Shown piece after piece: positions 25,667-33,296 of a stretch of 35,651 bases of DNA. Source of the DNA: Alphaproteobacteria bacterium (GTDB lineage: Bacteria > Pseudomonadota > Alphaproteobacteria > UBA11222). Location of the stretch: NCBI GenBank assembly GCA_009693835.1, contig SHWM01000021.1, forward strand, positions 1 to 35,651. The letters run 5' to 3'. The notes under the pieces were generated by a model. It ran no database searches. It saw only the letters and a list, made by a program, of their open reading frames with translations, and had not been told where the DNA came from. Made by a program: the position numbers and the translations under genes. Within the stretch, counting starts at the first letter, position 1; each line of letters begins with the position of its first letter.

Positions 25667-26068
25667 ATGGCCACACATCCTTTCAGGGCAATTGAGCGTC
25701 TTAAAAAGCGACCGCAGTTCCTGCGTGTGGCAAAAGGGGCGAAGGCCGCAATGCCCGGTTTGATACTGCAGGCCCGGCGCCGCCAGGAGGAGGCGTCCCC
25801 GTCCCCTGAACCCTTCCGTGACACCATCCGCATTGGTTTTACCGCCACCGGAAAAATCGGTAATGCGGTTGTCCGCAACCGCACCAAACGCCGGTTGCGC
25901 GCGGCCGCCGGCAGGCTTGTGCCGCAATATGGCAGGGCAGGTTTTGATTATGTTCTGGTCGGCCGCGATACGACCCAGACGCGCCCGTTTGAGGCGCTGT
26001 GCGATGATCTGCAAAAGGCGCTGGCGCGTATTCACCAGGAACAAAAGGCTGTGAACAGGAACAGATGA
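25667..26068 (+). CDS. rnpA: Ribonuclease P protein component
   Basis: RnpA is the protein cofactor of RNase P, which trims the 5' end of pre-tRNAs. Landmarks are ERLKKRPQFLRVAKG at the N-terminus, IRIGFTATGKIGNAVVRNR and the RNR-containing segment VRNRTKRRLRAAA, then FDYVLVGRD. ATG 25667 gives the usual beginning and 133 residues. An in-frame GTG at 25637 would add ten residues. No Shine-Dalgarno decides between them. Its stop overlaps yidC by 4 bp (ATGA). The yidD gene that often lies between rnpA and yidC is absent. Confidence 0.93.
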   Translation: MATHPFRAIERLKKRPQFLRVAKGAKAAMPGLILQARRRQEEASPSPEPFRDTIRIGFTATGKIGNAVVRNRTKRRLRAAAGRLVPQYGRAGFDYVLVGRDTTQTRPFEALCDDLQKALARIHQEQKAVNRNR

Positions 26069-27846
26069 CCGAAGAAAATCGCAACTTGATACTGGCCTTT
26101 AGTCTGTCGATGCTGGTGCTGTTCGGCTGGTTCTATTTTGTCGACCGTCCGCGCATGGAAGCGGAACAGACAAAATTGCAAACCATGCCTCAGACGCCGG
26201 ATCCCGCCTCTCACCCCATCTCAGGCCTGCCGAATAGCTCAGGCATCCCCCAGCCCGGGACTGCACCCGCGAATTTAACACCTGCTCCCGCTGCAGAAGC
26301 GGCAGGGGCGGTTGTCGGCCGTGCGGACATGCTGGCGCGCGCCCCGCGCATCCATATCGTCAATGGACAGGTGCATGGATCGATCTCCCTGCAGGGCGGG
26401 CGGCTGGACGACCTGACCCTGGCCACCTACCGGGAAACGGTTTCCCCCGACAGCCCCGAAATCGTACTGTTGTCGCCCGCCGGAACGGCGGAACCCTATT
26501 ATGCGGAATATGGTTTTGTTGCCAGTGACGGCGCCAAGGTCCCCGTGCCCGATAATCAGACGCTCTGGAGCGGCGACGTCACACAGGTCTTGCGGCCGGG
26601 CGCGCCCGTCACGATGCATTGGGACAACGGCGCGGGACTGAAATTCACCCGTGTCTACGAAGTGGACGCGCATTATCTGTTCACCATCACCGAGAAGGTC
26701 GAGAATTCTGGCGCCGCCCCGGTCAGCCTGATGCCCTATGGCCTGGTGTCGCGTCATTACACGCCACAGGTTTCCGGCTATTACATCCTGCATGAAGGCA
26801 TGCTGGGGGTGCTGGATGGCACACTGAACGAAATCACCTATGAAAAAATCCGCAAGGCCCCATCTGCAAAAATCAACAGCAAGGGGGGATGGCTGGGGAT
26901 TACCGATAAATACTGGCTGGTGTCGCTCATACCCGATCAGCAGGCGGATTTCACCGGAAGCTTTTCGTACACCCCGCTGGGTGCGCGCGACCGGTATCAA
27001 ACCGATTATCTGCGTTCGGCGGTGACCATCGCGCCCGGCCAAAGCACCGAAATCACCAGCCGCCTGTTTGCTGGCGCCAAAAAGGTCAGCCTGATCGATA
27101 CCTATGCGGATAAATATTCGATTACCCTGTTCGACCGGACCATCGACTGGGGCTGGTTCTATTTTCTGACCAAGCCGCTGTTTGTGGTGATTGACTGGTT
27201 TTACGGCCTGACCGGGAATTTCGGCATCGCCATCATTCTGCTCACCGTATCTGTGAAGGCGGCGTTCTTTCCTCTGGCCAACAAATCCTATGTGGCCATG
27301 AGCAGGATGAAAAAGCTGCAGCCGCTGATGCTGGAAATCCGTGAAAAGTTTGCCGATGACAAAGCGCGCCAGCAACAGGAAATGATGGACCTGTACAAGC
27401 GCGAAAAAGCCAATCCGCTGTCGGGCTGCCTGCCGATGCTGGTGCAGATTCCGGTTTTCTTTTCCCTTTACAAGGTGCTGTTCGTGACCATCGAGATGCG
27501 CCATTCGCCGTTCTTCGGCTGGATCAACGATCTGGCGGCGCCCGATCCCACCACTCTGTTCAATCTGCTCGGGCTTATTCCCTGGACGCCGCCCGGGTTC
27601 CTGATGATCGGTCTATGGCCCATCATGATGGGCGTCAGCATGTGGATGCAGCAGCGCCTGAACCCCGCCCCGGCCGACCCGGTGCAGGAAAAAGTCTTCA
27701 TGTGGATGCCGGTGTTTTTCACCTTTCTGCTGGGCACCTTCCCGGCCGGGCTGGTGATCTACTGGACGGTCAATAATCTGCTGTCGATATTGCAGCAGTC
27801 GGTTATCATGAAGCGCGAAGGCGCGGAGATCAGCTTCCGTTGGTGA
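26065..27846 (+). CDS. yidC: Membrane protein insertase YidC
   Basis: The 593-aa insertase of inner-membrane proteins (Oxa1 family) has an N-terminal membrane helix at about residues 9-25 and then a long periplasmic beta-supersandwich domain (roughly 80-340). The conserved membrane core shows GWFYFLTKPLF, FGIAIILLTVSVKAAFFPL, the cytoplasmic KADDKARQQQEMMDLYK-like loop (seen as FADDKARQQQEMMDLYKRE), NPLSGCLPMLVQIPVFFSLY and a terminal PAGLVIYWTVNNLLSI. The length is typical for Gram-negative YidC. It overlaps rnpA upstream and yihA downstream. Confidence 0.97.
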   Translation: MTEENRNLILAFSLSMLVLFGWFYFVDRPRMEAEQTKLQTMPQTPDPASHPISGLPNSSGIPQPGTAPANLTPAPAAEAAGAVVGRADMLARAPRIHIVNGQVHGSISLQGGRLDDLTLATYRETVSPDSPEIVLLSPAGTAEPYYAEYGFVASDGAKVPVPDNQTLWSGDVTQVLRPGAPVTMHWDNGAGLKFTRVYEVDAHYLFTITEKVENSGAAPVSLMPYGLVSRHYTPQVSGYYILHEGMLGVLDGTLNEITYEKIRKAPSAKINSKGGWLGITDKYWLVSLIPDQQADFTGSFSYTPLGARDRYQTDYLRSAVTIAPGQSTEITSRLFAGAKKVSLIDTYADKYSITLFDRTIDWGWFYFLTKPLFVVIDWFYGLTGNFGIAIILLTVSVKAAFFPLANKSYVAMSRMKKLQPLMLEIREKFADDKARQQQEMMDLYKREKANPLSGCLPMLVQIPVFFSLYKVLFVTIEMRHSPFFGWINDLAAPDPTTLFNLLGLIPWTPPGFLMIGLWPIMMGVSMWMQQRLNPAPADPVQEKVFMWMPVFFTFLLGTFPAGLVIYWTVNNLLSILQQSVIMKREGAEISFRW

Positions 27847-28517
27847 CCGAGCCAGTCATCACGGCAAAGCAGACGCCGGAATTTGACGCCGATGTCATAG
27901 AGGCCGGGCGGGTGCTGTTCGCAGGCGAATGTGATTTTGTGCGCGGCGTCGTTAACCTCGACCAGGTGCCGGACGCCGACCTGCCGGAAGTGGCCTTTGC
28001 CGGGCGTTCCAATGCCGGCAAATCCAGCCTGATCAACGCCCTGACCAACCGCAAGACGCTGGCGCGCACATCGAACACGCCGGGGCGCACCCGCGAAATC
28101 AACTTCTTTAATCTGGCGGGGCGGCTGATCCTGGCGGATTTGCCGGGCTATGGCTATGCCCGCGTGCCAAAAGCCCAGGTGGAAGTCTGGACCCGGCTGG
28201 TGAACAGCTATCTGCGCGGGCGGCCTTGTCTGCGGCGGGCCTGCGTGCTGATTGATGCGCGCCACGGGGTCAAGGAGTCTGACATTGAGGTCATGAAAAT
28301 GCTGGACGCGGCGGCGGTTTCCTATCAGATCGTGCTGACTAAGGCTGATAAGGTAAAGGCCGCCGATCTGGCGCATTGCCTGGAGCGCACACAGATATTA
28401 TTACGCACCCATGTGGCGGCGCATCCCGAAGTGCATGTCACCTCGTCCGAAAAAGGCGACGGGATTGCGGAACTGCGCGCTGCGCTAGGTGAAATGGCGG
28501 AGGTGAAGGCGGGATAA
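27843..28517 (+). CDS. yihA: Ribosome biogenesis GTP-binding protein YihA/YsxC (EngB)
   Basis: This TrmE-Era-type GTPase, needed for large-subunit assembly, is about 224 aa. G1 GRSNAGKSS lies at residues 54-62, G3 DLPG at 99-102 in DLPGYGYA, G4 TKADK at about 166-170, and a G5-like TSSEKGDG follows. GTG 27843 overlaps the yidC stop (GTGA). TTG 27840 is the alternative. The last 19 codons (28461-28517) have a diverged second copy at 29147-29215 beyond the yefM-yoeB module. The present C-terminus therefore appears to have been replaced when the module arrived. Confidence 0.95.
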   Translation: MTEPVITAKQTPEFDADVIEAGRVLFAGECDFVRGVVNLDQVPDADLPEVAFAGRSNAGKSSLINALTNRKTLARTSNTPGRTREINFFNLAGRLILADLPGYGYARVPKAQVEVWTRLVNSYLRGRPCLRRACVLIDARHGVKESDIEVMKMLDAAAVSYQIVLTKADKVKAADLAHCLERTQILLRTHVAAHPEVHVTSSEKGDGIAELRAALGEMAEVKAG

Positions 28518-28530
28518 GAAGAAGCGAACC

Positions 28531-28571
28531 TTGATCTTTTTTATTTACGTACCTATATTTGTACTGTACAA
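28531..28571 (+). promoter_or_regulatory. Promoter and YefM-type operator of the yefM-yoeB module
   Basis: TTGATC (28531-28536), a 17-bp spacer and TATATT (28554-28559) form a good sigma-70 promoter. A perfect inverted repeat TTGTAC-T-GTACAA overlaps its end (28559-28571), with further GTAC half-sites at 28549 and 28578. YefM antitoxins are known to bind TGTACA-centred palindromes, so autoregulation is likely. Confidence 0.6.
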
Positions 28572-28604
28572 TAATGCGTACTTAAACAATTGTCAGGGCC
28601 ATTC

Positions 28605-28859
28605 ATGGACACCATCAGCTACTCGGCTTTCCGCAGTCATCTTGCCAGCACCTTGGACAAGGTGAATGAAGACCATGTGCCGGTCCTCATCACACGGCAA
28701 AATGGCAAACCGGCAGTGGTCATGTCACTGGAGGATTTCAAGTCGTACGAGGAAACCGCTTATTTGATGGCCAGCCCCAAAAACGCAGAACGGCTGAATC
28801 AGGCGATTGCCGAGGCGCAGGCCGGAAATATCACGCAGCATGATCTGATTGAAGAATGA
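28605..28859 (+). CDS. yefM: Type II antitoxin of the YefM/Phd family
   Basis: The 84-aa antitoxin begins MDTISYSAFRSHLASTLDKV, the standard Phd/YefM DNA-binding beginning. It continues with VPVLITRQNGKPAVVMSLEDF and YLMASPKNAERLNQAIAEA, the toxin-binding helix region. ATG 28605 fits the family; the in-frame TTG 28590 adds five unlikely residues. It overlaps yoeB by 4 bp (ATGA). It would neutralise YoeB and repress its own promoter. Confidence 0.94.
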   Translation: MDTISYSAFRSHLASTLDKVNEDHVPVLITRQNGKPAVVMSLEDFKSYEETAYLMASPKNAERLNQAIAEAQAGNITQHDLIEE

Positions 28860-29110
28860 TCCTGTGCTGGGCCGCCAGGGGGTGGGAGGACTATCTTTAC
28901 TGGCAGGCCACCGACAAGCAGACGCTAAAGCGGATCAGCGCCCTGATACAAGACATTCAACGCAACCCGCATGAAGGCCTCGGCAATCCCGAACCCCTGC
29001 GGCACAATTGGTCCGGCTACTGGTCCCGGCGCATCGATCGCGAGCACAGGCTGGTTTACAAAACCACTGGCGAGATGATTGTCATCGTTCAATGCCGGTA
29101 TCATTATTGA
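28856..29110 (+). CDS. yoeB: mRNA interferase toxin YoeB
   Basis: The 84-aa toxin equals E. coli YoeB in length and aligns without gaps. The catalytic residues E46, R65 and H83 are all present (GLGNPEPLRH, SRRIDREHR and the terminal RYHY). YoeB cleaves mRNA in the ribosomal A site. Unlike the HigB-type toxin at 5.9 kb it appears fully functional and is paired with an intact antitoxin. Immediately after it comes the displaced tail of yihA. Confidence 0.94.
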   Translation: MILCWAARGWEDYLYWQATDKQTLKRISALIQDIQRNPHEGLGNPEPLRHNWSGYWSRRIDREHRLVYKTTGEMIVIVQCRYHY

Positions 29111-29146
29111 GACGGCGCAAGCTATGAAAATTAAAGCGGCGGCGGC

Positions 29147-29215
29147 GGGATAGCCGAGCAGCGCGCCGCACTGGGCGAAATGGCGGAACCGAGAGAAGAT
29201 GGGAAACGCAGATGA
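29147..29215 (+). repeat. Displaced second copy of the yihA 3' end
   Basis: These 23 codons encode [22 protein letters not shown] and a TGA. The first 14 codons match codons 28461-28502 of yihA ([14 protein letters not shown]). Nine of 42 bases differ, eight of them silent third-position changes. The TGA at 29213-29215 overlaps the argB ATG at 29212 as ATGA, which is how operon neighbours usually join. I infer that this is the original yihA end, cut off by the TA module. Confidence 0.85.
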
Positions 29216-30111
29216 GCAAGGGTGAAGAATTACACCGGGACTGGCACCAGGCGGCGCAGACGCTGTCGGAGGCGCTGCCCTATATTCTACGCTATGCGGG
29301 CAAAACCGTGCTGATCAAATATGGCGGCCACGCCATGGGCGAGGATGAGATCGCGCAGCGTTTTGCCCGCGACATTGTGCTGATCAAGCAGGTCGGGGTG
29401 AAACCCATCGTGGTGCATGGCGGCGGGCCGCAGATCGGCCAGATGCTGGACCGGCTGGGCATCAAAAGCAGTTTCATCGACGGGTTGCGCGTGACCGACG
29501 CCAAGACCGTGGAGGTCGTGGAAATGGTGCTGGCCGGTTCCATCAACAAGCAGATCGTTTCCGCCATCAATAATGCGGGCGGCAAGGCCATCGGCCTCTC
29601 GGGCAAGGACGCCAATCTGATTCAGGCGCGCAAACTGCAACGCACCACGCGCGACCCGGAATCCAATATCGAACGGGTGCTGGAACTGGGCTTTGTCGGC
29701 GAACCGGTGGCGATCAACCCGGATGTCCTGCACACCATTTCCGCCTCGGACCTGATCCCGGTGGTCGCCCCCATCGGCATCGGCGAAGCGGGCGAAACCT
29801 ATAATATCAATGCCGATACGGCGGCGGGCGCAATCGCGGGCGCGGTGGGCGCGATGCGTCTGCTGATGCTGACGGATGTGTCCGGCGTGCTCGATGAAAA
29901 TGGCGACGTGATCCCGCATCTGAGCAAGGAACGCGCGCTCGCCATGATCAAGAGCGGCGCAATCGCGGGCGGCATGATCCCCAAGGTGGAGACCTGCCTG
30001 GAGGCGCTGGCGGCGGGCGTGGGCGGCGTGGTCATTCTGGATGGCCGCGTGGAACATGCCGTGCTGCTGGAACTGTTCACCGAACATGGCGCGGGGACAT
30101 TGATTTCCTGA
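29212..30111 (+). CDS. argB: Acetylglutamate kinase
   Basis: ArgB phosphorylates N-acetylglutamate, the second step of arginine synthesis. The 299-aa protein has the family's KYGGHAM at residues 36-42, [62 protein letters not shown] (quoted as separate VAPIGIG and [14 protein letters not shown]) and GGMIPKVE with [10 protein letters not shown] near the end. Its ATG still carries the overlap scar of the displaced yihA tail. Its own last 26 codons recur at 30915-30992 beyond the VapBC module, so its present end may come from a donor allele. Confidence 0.96.
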   Translation: MSKGEELHRDWHQAAQTLSEALPYILRYAGKTVLIKYGGHAMGEDEIAQRFARDIVLIKQVGVKPIVVHGGGPQIGQMLDRLGIKSSFIDGLRVTDAKTVEVVEMVLAGSINKQIVSAINNAGGKAIGLSGKDANLIQARKLQRTTRDPESNIERVLELGFVGEPVAINPDVLHTISASDLIPVVAPIGIGEAGETYNINADTAAGAIAGAVGAMRLLMLTDVSGVLDENGDVIPHLSKERALAMIKSGAIAGGMIPKVETCLEALAAGVGGVVILDGRVEHAVLLELFTEHGAGTLIS

Positions 30112-30146
30112 GCGTCGGCGACGGAATGAGCCTGCCAACGGGCAGG

Positions 30147-30176
30147 TTGATGTCAATTATCAACTTATACTATCAT
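30147..30176 (+). promoter_or_regulatory. Putative promoter/operator of the vapBC module
   Basis: TTGATG (30147-30152), an 18-bp spacer and TATCAT (30171-30176) lie about 30 bp before the antitoxin ATG. GTTGAT (30146-30151) and ATCAAC (30159-30164) form an inverted repeat over the -35 region, a plausible antitoxin site. A GGGAGAGAA ribosome site follows. Confidence 0.4.
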
Positions 30177-30205
30177 TGACTTCAAATTAAAGGGAGAGAA
30201 GTCAA

Positions 30206-30445
30206 ATGCCTGTGGTCACAGTGCGCAATTTGCCCGCCGCAACCCATCGTGCGCTTAAGCTGCGTGCGGCGCAGAATGGGCGCAGCACTGAGGCTGAAAT
30301 CCGGGAAATTCTGGAAGAAGCGGTGCGTCCCGCGACACGCATCAAAATCGGATCGGAACTTGCCGCATTTGGGCAGTGCTTTGGCGAGCTCGATGTCAAC
30401 GTCACCCGGGATCAGACGCCGGCTGAGCCCGCAAGCTTCGAATGA
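30206..30445 (+). CDS. vapB: FitA/VapB-type ribbon-helix-helix antitoxin
   Basis: The 79-aa protein has an N-terminal ribbon-helix-helix: VVTVRNLPAATHRALKLRAA, then GRSTEAEIREILEEAV, as in the FitA/Arc-like antitoxins. The C-terminal 35 residues (GSELAAFGQCFGELDVN) should be the toxin-binding tail. It overlaps the PIN toxin by 4 bp (ATGA). The symbol denotes the family only. Confidence 0.9.
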   Translation: MPVVTVRNLPAATHRALKLRAAQNGRSTEAEIREILEEAVRPATRIKIGSELAAFGQCFGELDVNVTRDQTPAEPASFE

Positions 30446-30861
30446 TCATTCTGGATACGAATGTCGTCTCGGAGCCGATGAAGCGCAACGGCAACCCGGC
30501 CGTACAAACATGGCTTGATCAGCAGGCCGCGGAAACGCTGTATCTCACGGCTACAAGCCTTTCCGAGCTGCTGACCGGCATTGCAATCCTGCCTGACGGC
30601 AGGCGCAAAGAAGGTCTTGGCGACGCATTAAGCGATCTGCTGGCGAGGCTATTCGGATCGCGTATCCTGGCGTTCGACCAACAGGCCGCCATAGCCTATG
30701 CGCCCCTTGTATGCCGCGCCCGCGCCGAGGGCCGCCTCATTTCCGTAGCGGACGGTCAGATTGCCGCTATCGCCGCCGTCCGTGGCTTTACGGTGGCGAC
30801 CCGGGATACAGCGCCCTTTACCGCCGTGGGCGTCCCCGTCATCAACCCATGGGAAGAATGA
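30442..30861 (+). CDS. vapC: PIN-domain toxin (VapC/FitB type)
   Basis: The 139-aa PIN ribonuclease has the four acidic positions: D5 in ILDTNVVSE, E42 in SLSELLTGI, D104 in SVADGQIAAIA and D122 in ATRDT. The C-terminus VINPWEE is typical of the FitB group. All catalytic residues are intact, so the toxin should be active against RNA. Fifty bases downstream begins the second copy of the argB tail. Confidence 0.93.
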   Translation: MIILDTNVVSEPMKRNGNPAVQTWLDQQAAETLYLTATSLSELLTGIAILPDGRRKEGLGDALSDLLARLFGSRILAFDQQAAIAYAPLVCRARAEGRLISVADGQIAAIAAVRGFTVATRDTAPFTAVGVPVINPWEE

Positions 30862-30914
30862 TAGCGGTTCCTTCGCGTGCTGGAAACCGGGGTAAAAGGT
30901 TAACGTCCCGTTAA

Positions 30915-30992
30915 ATCCTGGATGGACGGGTCGGGCATGCCGTGCTGCTGGAACTGTTCACCGAACATGGCGCGGGGACATTGATTTCTTAG
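30915..30992 (+). repeat. Displaced second copy of the argB 3' end
   Basis: The 26 codons [15 protein letters not shown] ... GAGTLIS plus TAG repeat the end of argB (30034-30111). The first 21 bases differ at six positions, mostly silent. The next 53 bases (30936-30988 against 30055-30107) are identical, then the last sense codon and the stop differ (TCT TAG against TCC TGA). The copies are direct repeats enclosing vapBC, about 0.88 kb apart. Confidence 0.92.
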
Positions 30993-31008
30993 GGCGGCTA
31001 CAGTTGAT

Positions 31009-31111
31009 GTCATTGCGAGGCGCAACGCGCCGCGGCAATCCAGTATCACAAACACATGCTTTCACGGAGGACTCTGGATCGCCACGCCGCCGCGCGGCTC
31101 GCGATGACGAA
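31009..31111. repeat. REP-like palindromic element with long imperfect arms
   Basis: The left arm (31009-31043, beginning GTCATTGCGAG and ending GCAATCCAG) and the right arm (31072-31110, beginning CTGGATCGCC and ending GCGATGACG) are imperfect reverse complements around a 28-nt centre. This resembles the dispersed GTCATTGCGAG...CTGGAT palindromes common in Alphaproteobacteria. It lies between the argB scar and the glycosylase gene. No protein is encoded. Confidence 0.75.
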
Positions 31112-31144
31112 GTGATAGGTAATTAAATCTGAACCCACCACGCA

Positions 31145-31894
31145 CTAGTAGACGTTTTTGTCAGTCCATGCATCTCCGTCTTTTAATGAAAAGATTGACG
31201 CATCGAGGATGCATGGAAGAACTTCGCTCATAGCGCATAACTCCTGAATGCCATCAGAAACGAAGTTATAGTAATTAATATCAGCCAATCCCGCCGCACT
31301 GAGACGCACAGGAAAGCCAAATTCGTTGAGCCAGTCCGTCACTCGACTATCAATCGGGATTTCACGGCGCGTGAGCCCAAGTGCCTGAAGAAGATTGCGA
31401 GATTGTTTGGGGCCGAAACCGAGAAACATTTTTTGTATATAATCAGCGACCTCTACCTCTATGTCGCGATCAACAAGAACGGTTAAGCGATTGCACTCCT
31501 TCAACGTGCGCTCCCATCCGCCATCCTCCAAAATGAGCAGATTTTGGGAGAGTTGTTGGGCGATGACATTCCTAAAGCGTATCCCACCCCATTTTTGAAG
31601 CTCACCATTGATGAAAGTCTCGGCTTGTTTGGATTTCGGAATAACGTCGTAACTCAGGGGAAACGGCTCTTCACGAGCGAGGCGACCAACAGGACTTCCC
31701 GGACTTGAGTTTTGCTGTGAGGTAAGCCGCATGCTCACCATCTGTTGCCAGAATTCGCCCTTGCTCACGGAAGGCTTGATAGCGGAACAGTTCCGTTTCA
31801 GCCTATTGCGCACAAGTGCGTTGTTCTGGCACTTATTAATTAAATCCTTTACGCGCGTTATATCGGACGCATTCACCTGCCATTTAATTTCCAT
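31145..31894 (-). CDS. HhH-GPD-like DNA glycosylase/lyase-type protein
   Basis: The 249-aa protein contains a helix-hairpin-helix, FLGFGPKQSRNLLQALG (about residues 157-173), followed by IPIDSRVTDWLNEFG. K163 and D182 align by eye with the catalytic Lys and Asp of the Nth/OGG glycosylase-lyases (LPGVGRK ... VDTH). A FWQQMVSMRLTSQQNSSPGS segment at 49-68 matches the start of the glycosylase fold. There is no iron-sulfur cysteine cluster. The substrate is unknown and a repair or defence role is open. The gene is AT-richer than its surroundings, sits beside a TA module and a palindromic repeat, and is likely acquired. Confidence 0.7.
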   Translation of the reverse strand: MEIKWQVNASDITRVKDLINKCQNNALVRNRLKRNCSAIKPSVSKGEFWQQMVSMRLTSQQNSSPGSPVGRLAREEPFPLSYDVIPKSKQAETFINGELQKWGGIRFRNVIAQQLSQNLLILEDGGWERTLKECNRLTVLVDRDIEVEVADYIQKMFLGFGPKQSRNLLQALGLTRREIPIDSRVTDWLNEFGFPVRLSAAGLADINYYNFVSDGIQELCAMSEVLPCILDASIFSLKDGDAWTDKNVY

Positions 31895-31925
31895 CGTAGA
31901 ACAAACCCCAGCAAAACTAAAAAAA

Positions 31926-31954
31926 GGGATAAAGGGGACGCTCCCCTTTATCCC
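31926..31954 (-). terminator. Rho-independent terminator for the acyl-CoA dehydrogenase gene
   Basis: A perfect 13-bp stem (31926-31938 with 31942-31954) with a 3-nt loop is followed, on the minus strand, by a run of seven Ts. It stands about 60 bp after the dehydrogenase stop and about 30 bp before the glycosylase start. Confidence 0.85.
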
Positions 31955-31967
31955 TCACTAGCCTTCT

Positions 31968-32008
31968 CATCTGCGGCCCGTCTTGCTTTGTGAGACGGGC
32001 CGCAGATG
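31968..32008. repeat. Perfect 16-bp inverted repeat just after the acyl-CoA dehydrogenase
   Basis: Arms 31968-31983 and 31993-32008 are exact reverse complements with a 9-nt loop and high GC. With no T-tract of its own it forms the first of two tandem hairpins before the terminator, perhaps an mRNA 3'-end stabiliser. Confidence 0.75.
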
Positions 32009-32016
32009 AAATTTTG

Positions 32017-33255
32017 CTACCGCGCGGCCTGCTTGGCCGCCAGGTTGGGCGAATGTTTGCCCAGTTCCAGCCGCGCGATGGTGCGGTTGTGCACCTCGTC
32101 CGGGCCATCGGCAATGCGCAGCGTGCGCACACCCGCATAGGCGCGGGCCATGCCGCTGTCGGTGGTGACGCCGGCCGCGCCATAGGCCTGCAACGCGTCA
32201 TCAATGATCTTCAGCGCCATGTTGGGCGCGGCCACCTTGATCATCGCGATCTCGGTGCGCGCGACCTTGTTGCCCACCTTGTCCATCATCCAGGCGGCCT
32301 TCATGGTCAGCAGGCGGCACATTTCGATATTGGTGCGCGCCTCGCCGATACGCTGTTCCCATACGGATTGTTCGGCGATGGGTTTGCCAAACGCCACGCG
32401 CGACAGCAGGCGCACGCACATTTTTTCCAGCGCCCGTTCCGCCACGCCGATGATGCGCATGCAGTGATGGATGCGTCCTGGTCCCAGGCGGCCCTGTGCG
32501 ATTTCAAAACCGCGCCCTTCGCCAAGAATAATATTTTCCGCTGGCACCCGGACATTTTCAAACTGGATTTCGGCATGGCCATGCGGCGCGTCGTCATAGC
32601 CGAACACAGACAGGTTGCGCTTGATTTTCACGCCCGGCAGATGCGGCTCCACCAGTATCTGCGACTGCTGGGAATGGCGGCTACCATCGGTGCTGGTCTT
32701 GCCCATGACGATGAACACCTTGGCGCGCGGATCAAGGGCGCCCGAGGACCACCATTTGGTGCCGTTAATGACATAATGATCGCCGTCCCGTGTAATCCGT
32801 GTGCTGATATTGGTGGCGTCGGAGGACGCCACGTCGGGTTCCGTCATACAGAACACCGAACGGATTTCACCGGCCAGCAGGGGTTTGAGAAATTTTTCCT
32901 TCATCCAGGGCGCGCCATAACGCTCGAACACTTCCATATTGCCGGTGTCCGGAGCGGAACAGTTGAACACTTCCGGCGCCCAGCTGACCCGGCCCATGAT
33001 TTCGCAGAGCGGCGCATATTCCAGATTGGTCAGCCCCGGCCCATGGCCGCTTTCCGGCAGGAACAGGTTCCACAGGCCTTGCGCCTTGGCTTTGGCTTTC
33101 AGTTCGTCCAGAATTTTGGGCACCTGCCAGCGGTTGGCGCCAAACGCCTTCATCTGGTCGTCATAGACTTCTTCGTTCGGATAGACATGGCTGTCCATGA
33201 AATTTTGCAGTTTTCCCATGAAGTCTTTGGTGCGCGGGCTAAGTTCGAAATCCAT
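32017..33255 (-). CDS. Acyl-CoA dehydrogenase family protein
   Basis: The 412-aa flavoenzyme oxidises an acyl-CoA to its 2-enoyl form, passing electrons to ETF. Motifs are [16 protein letters not shown] (flavin/substrate loop), [12 protein letters not shown], the [23 protein letters not shown] helix (quoted by its two halves [12 protein letters not shown] and GVAERALE) and the C-terminal [20 protein letters not shown]. The GPGRIHH type is found in the ACAD10/11-like subgroup. It is transcribed alone on the minus strand and ends in a strong terminator. It may share the acyl-CoA route of the 7-15 kb cluster. Confidence 0.93.
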   Translation of the reverse strand: MDFELSPRTKDFMGKLQNFMDSHVYPNEEVYDDQMKAFGANRWQVPKILDELKAKAKAQGLWNLFLPESGHGPGLTNLEYAPLCEIMGRVSWAPEVFNCSAPDTGNMEVFERYGAPWMKEKFLKPLLAGEIRSVFCMTEPDVASSDATNISTRITRDGDHYVINGTKWWSSGALDPRAKVFIVMGKTSTDGSRHSQQSQILVEPHLPGVKIKRNLSVFGYDDAPHGHAEIQFENVRVPAENIILGEGRGFEIAQGRLGPGRIHHCMRIIGVAERALEKMCVRLLSRVAFGKPIAEQSVWEQRIGEARTNIEMCRLLTMKAAWMMDKVGNKVARTEIAMIKVAAPNMALKIIDDALQAYGAAGVTTDSGMARAYAGVRTLRIADGPDEVHNRTIARLELGKHSPNLAAKQAAR

Positions 33256-33296
33256 ACGTTGCTCTCCCCTGTTCTGTGTAATTGTGATGCCGCAGT

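Noticed and set aside
26275..27504. Minus-strand open frame of about 409 codons within yidC
   Set aside because: Antisense of yidC, with no recognisable domain.
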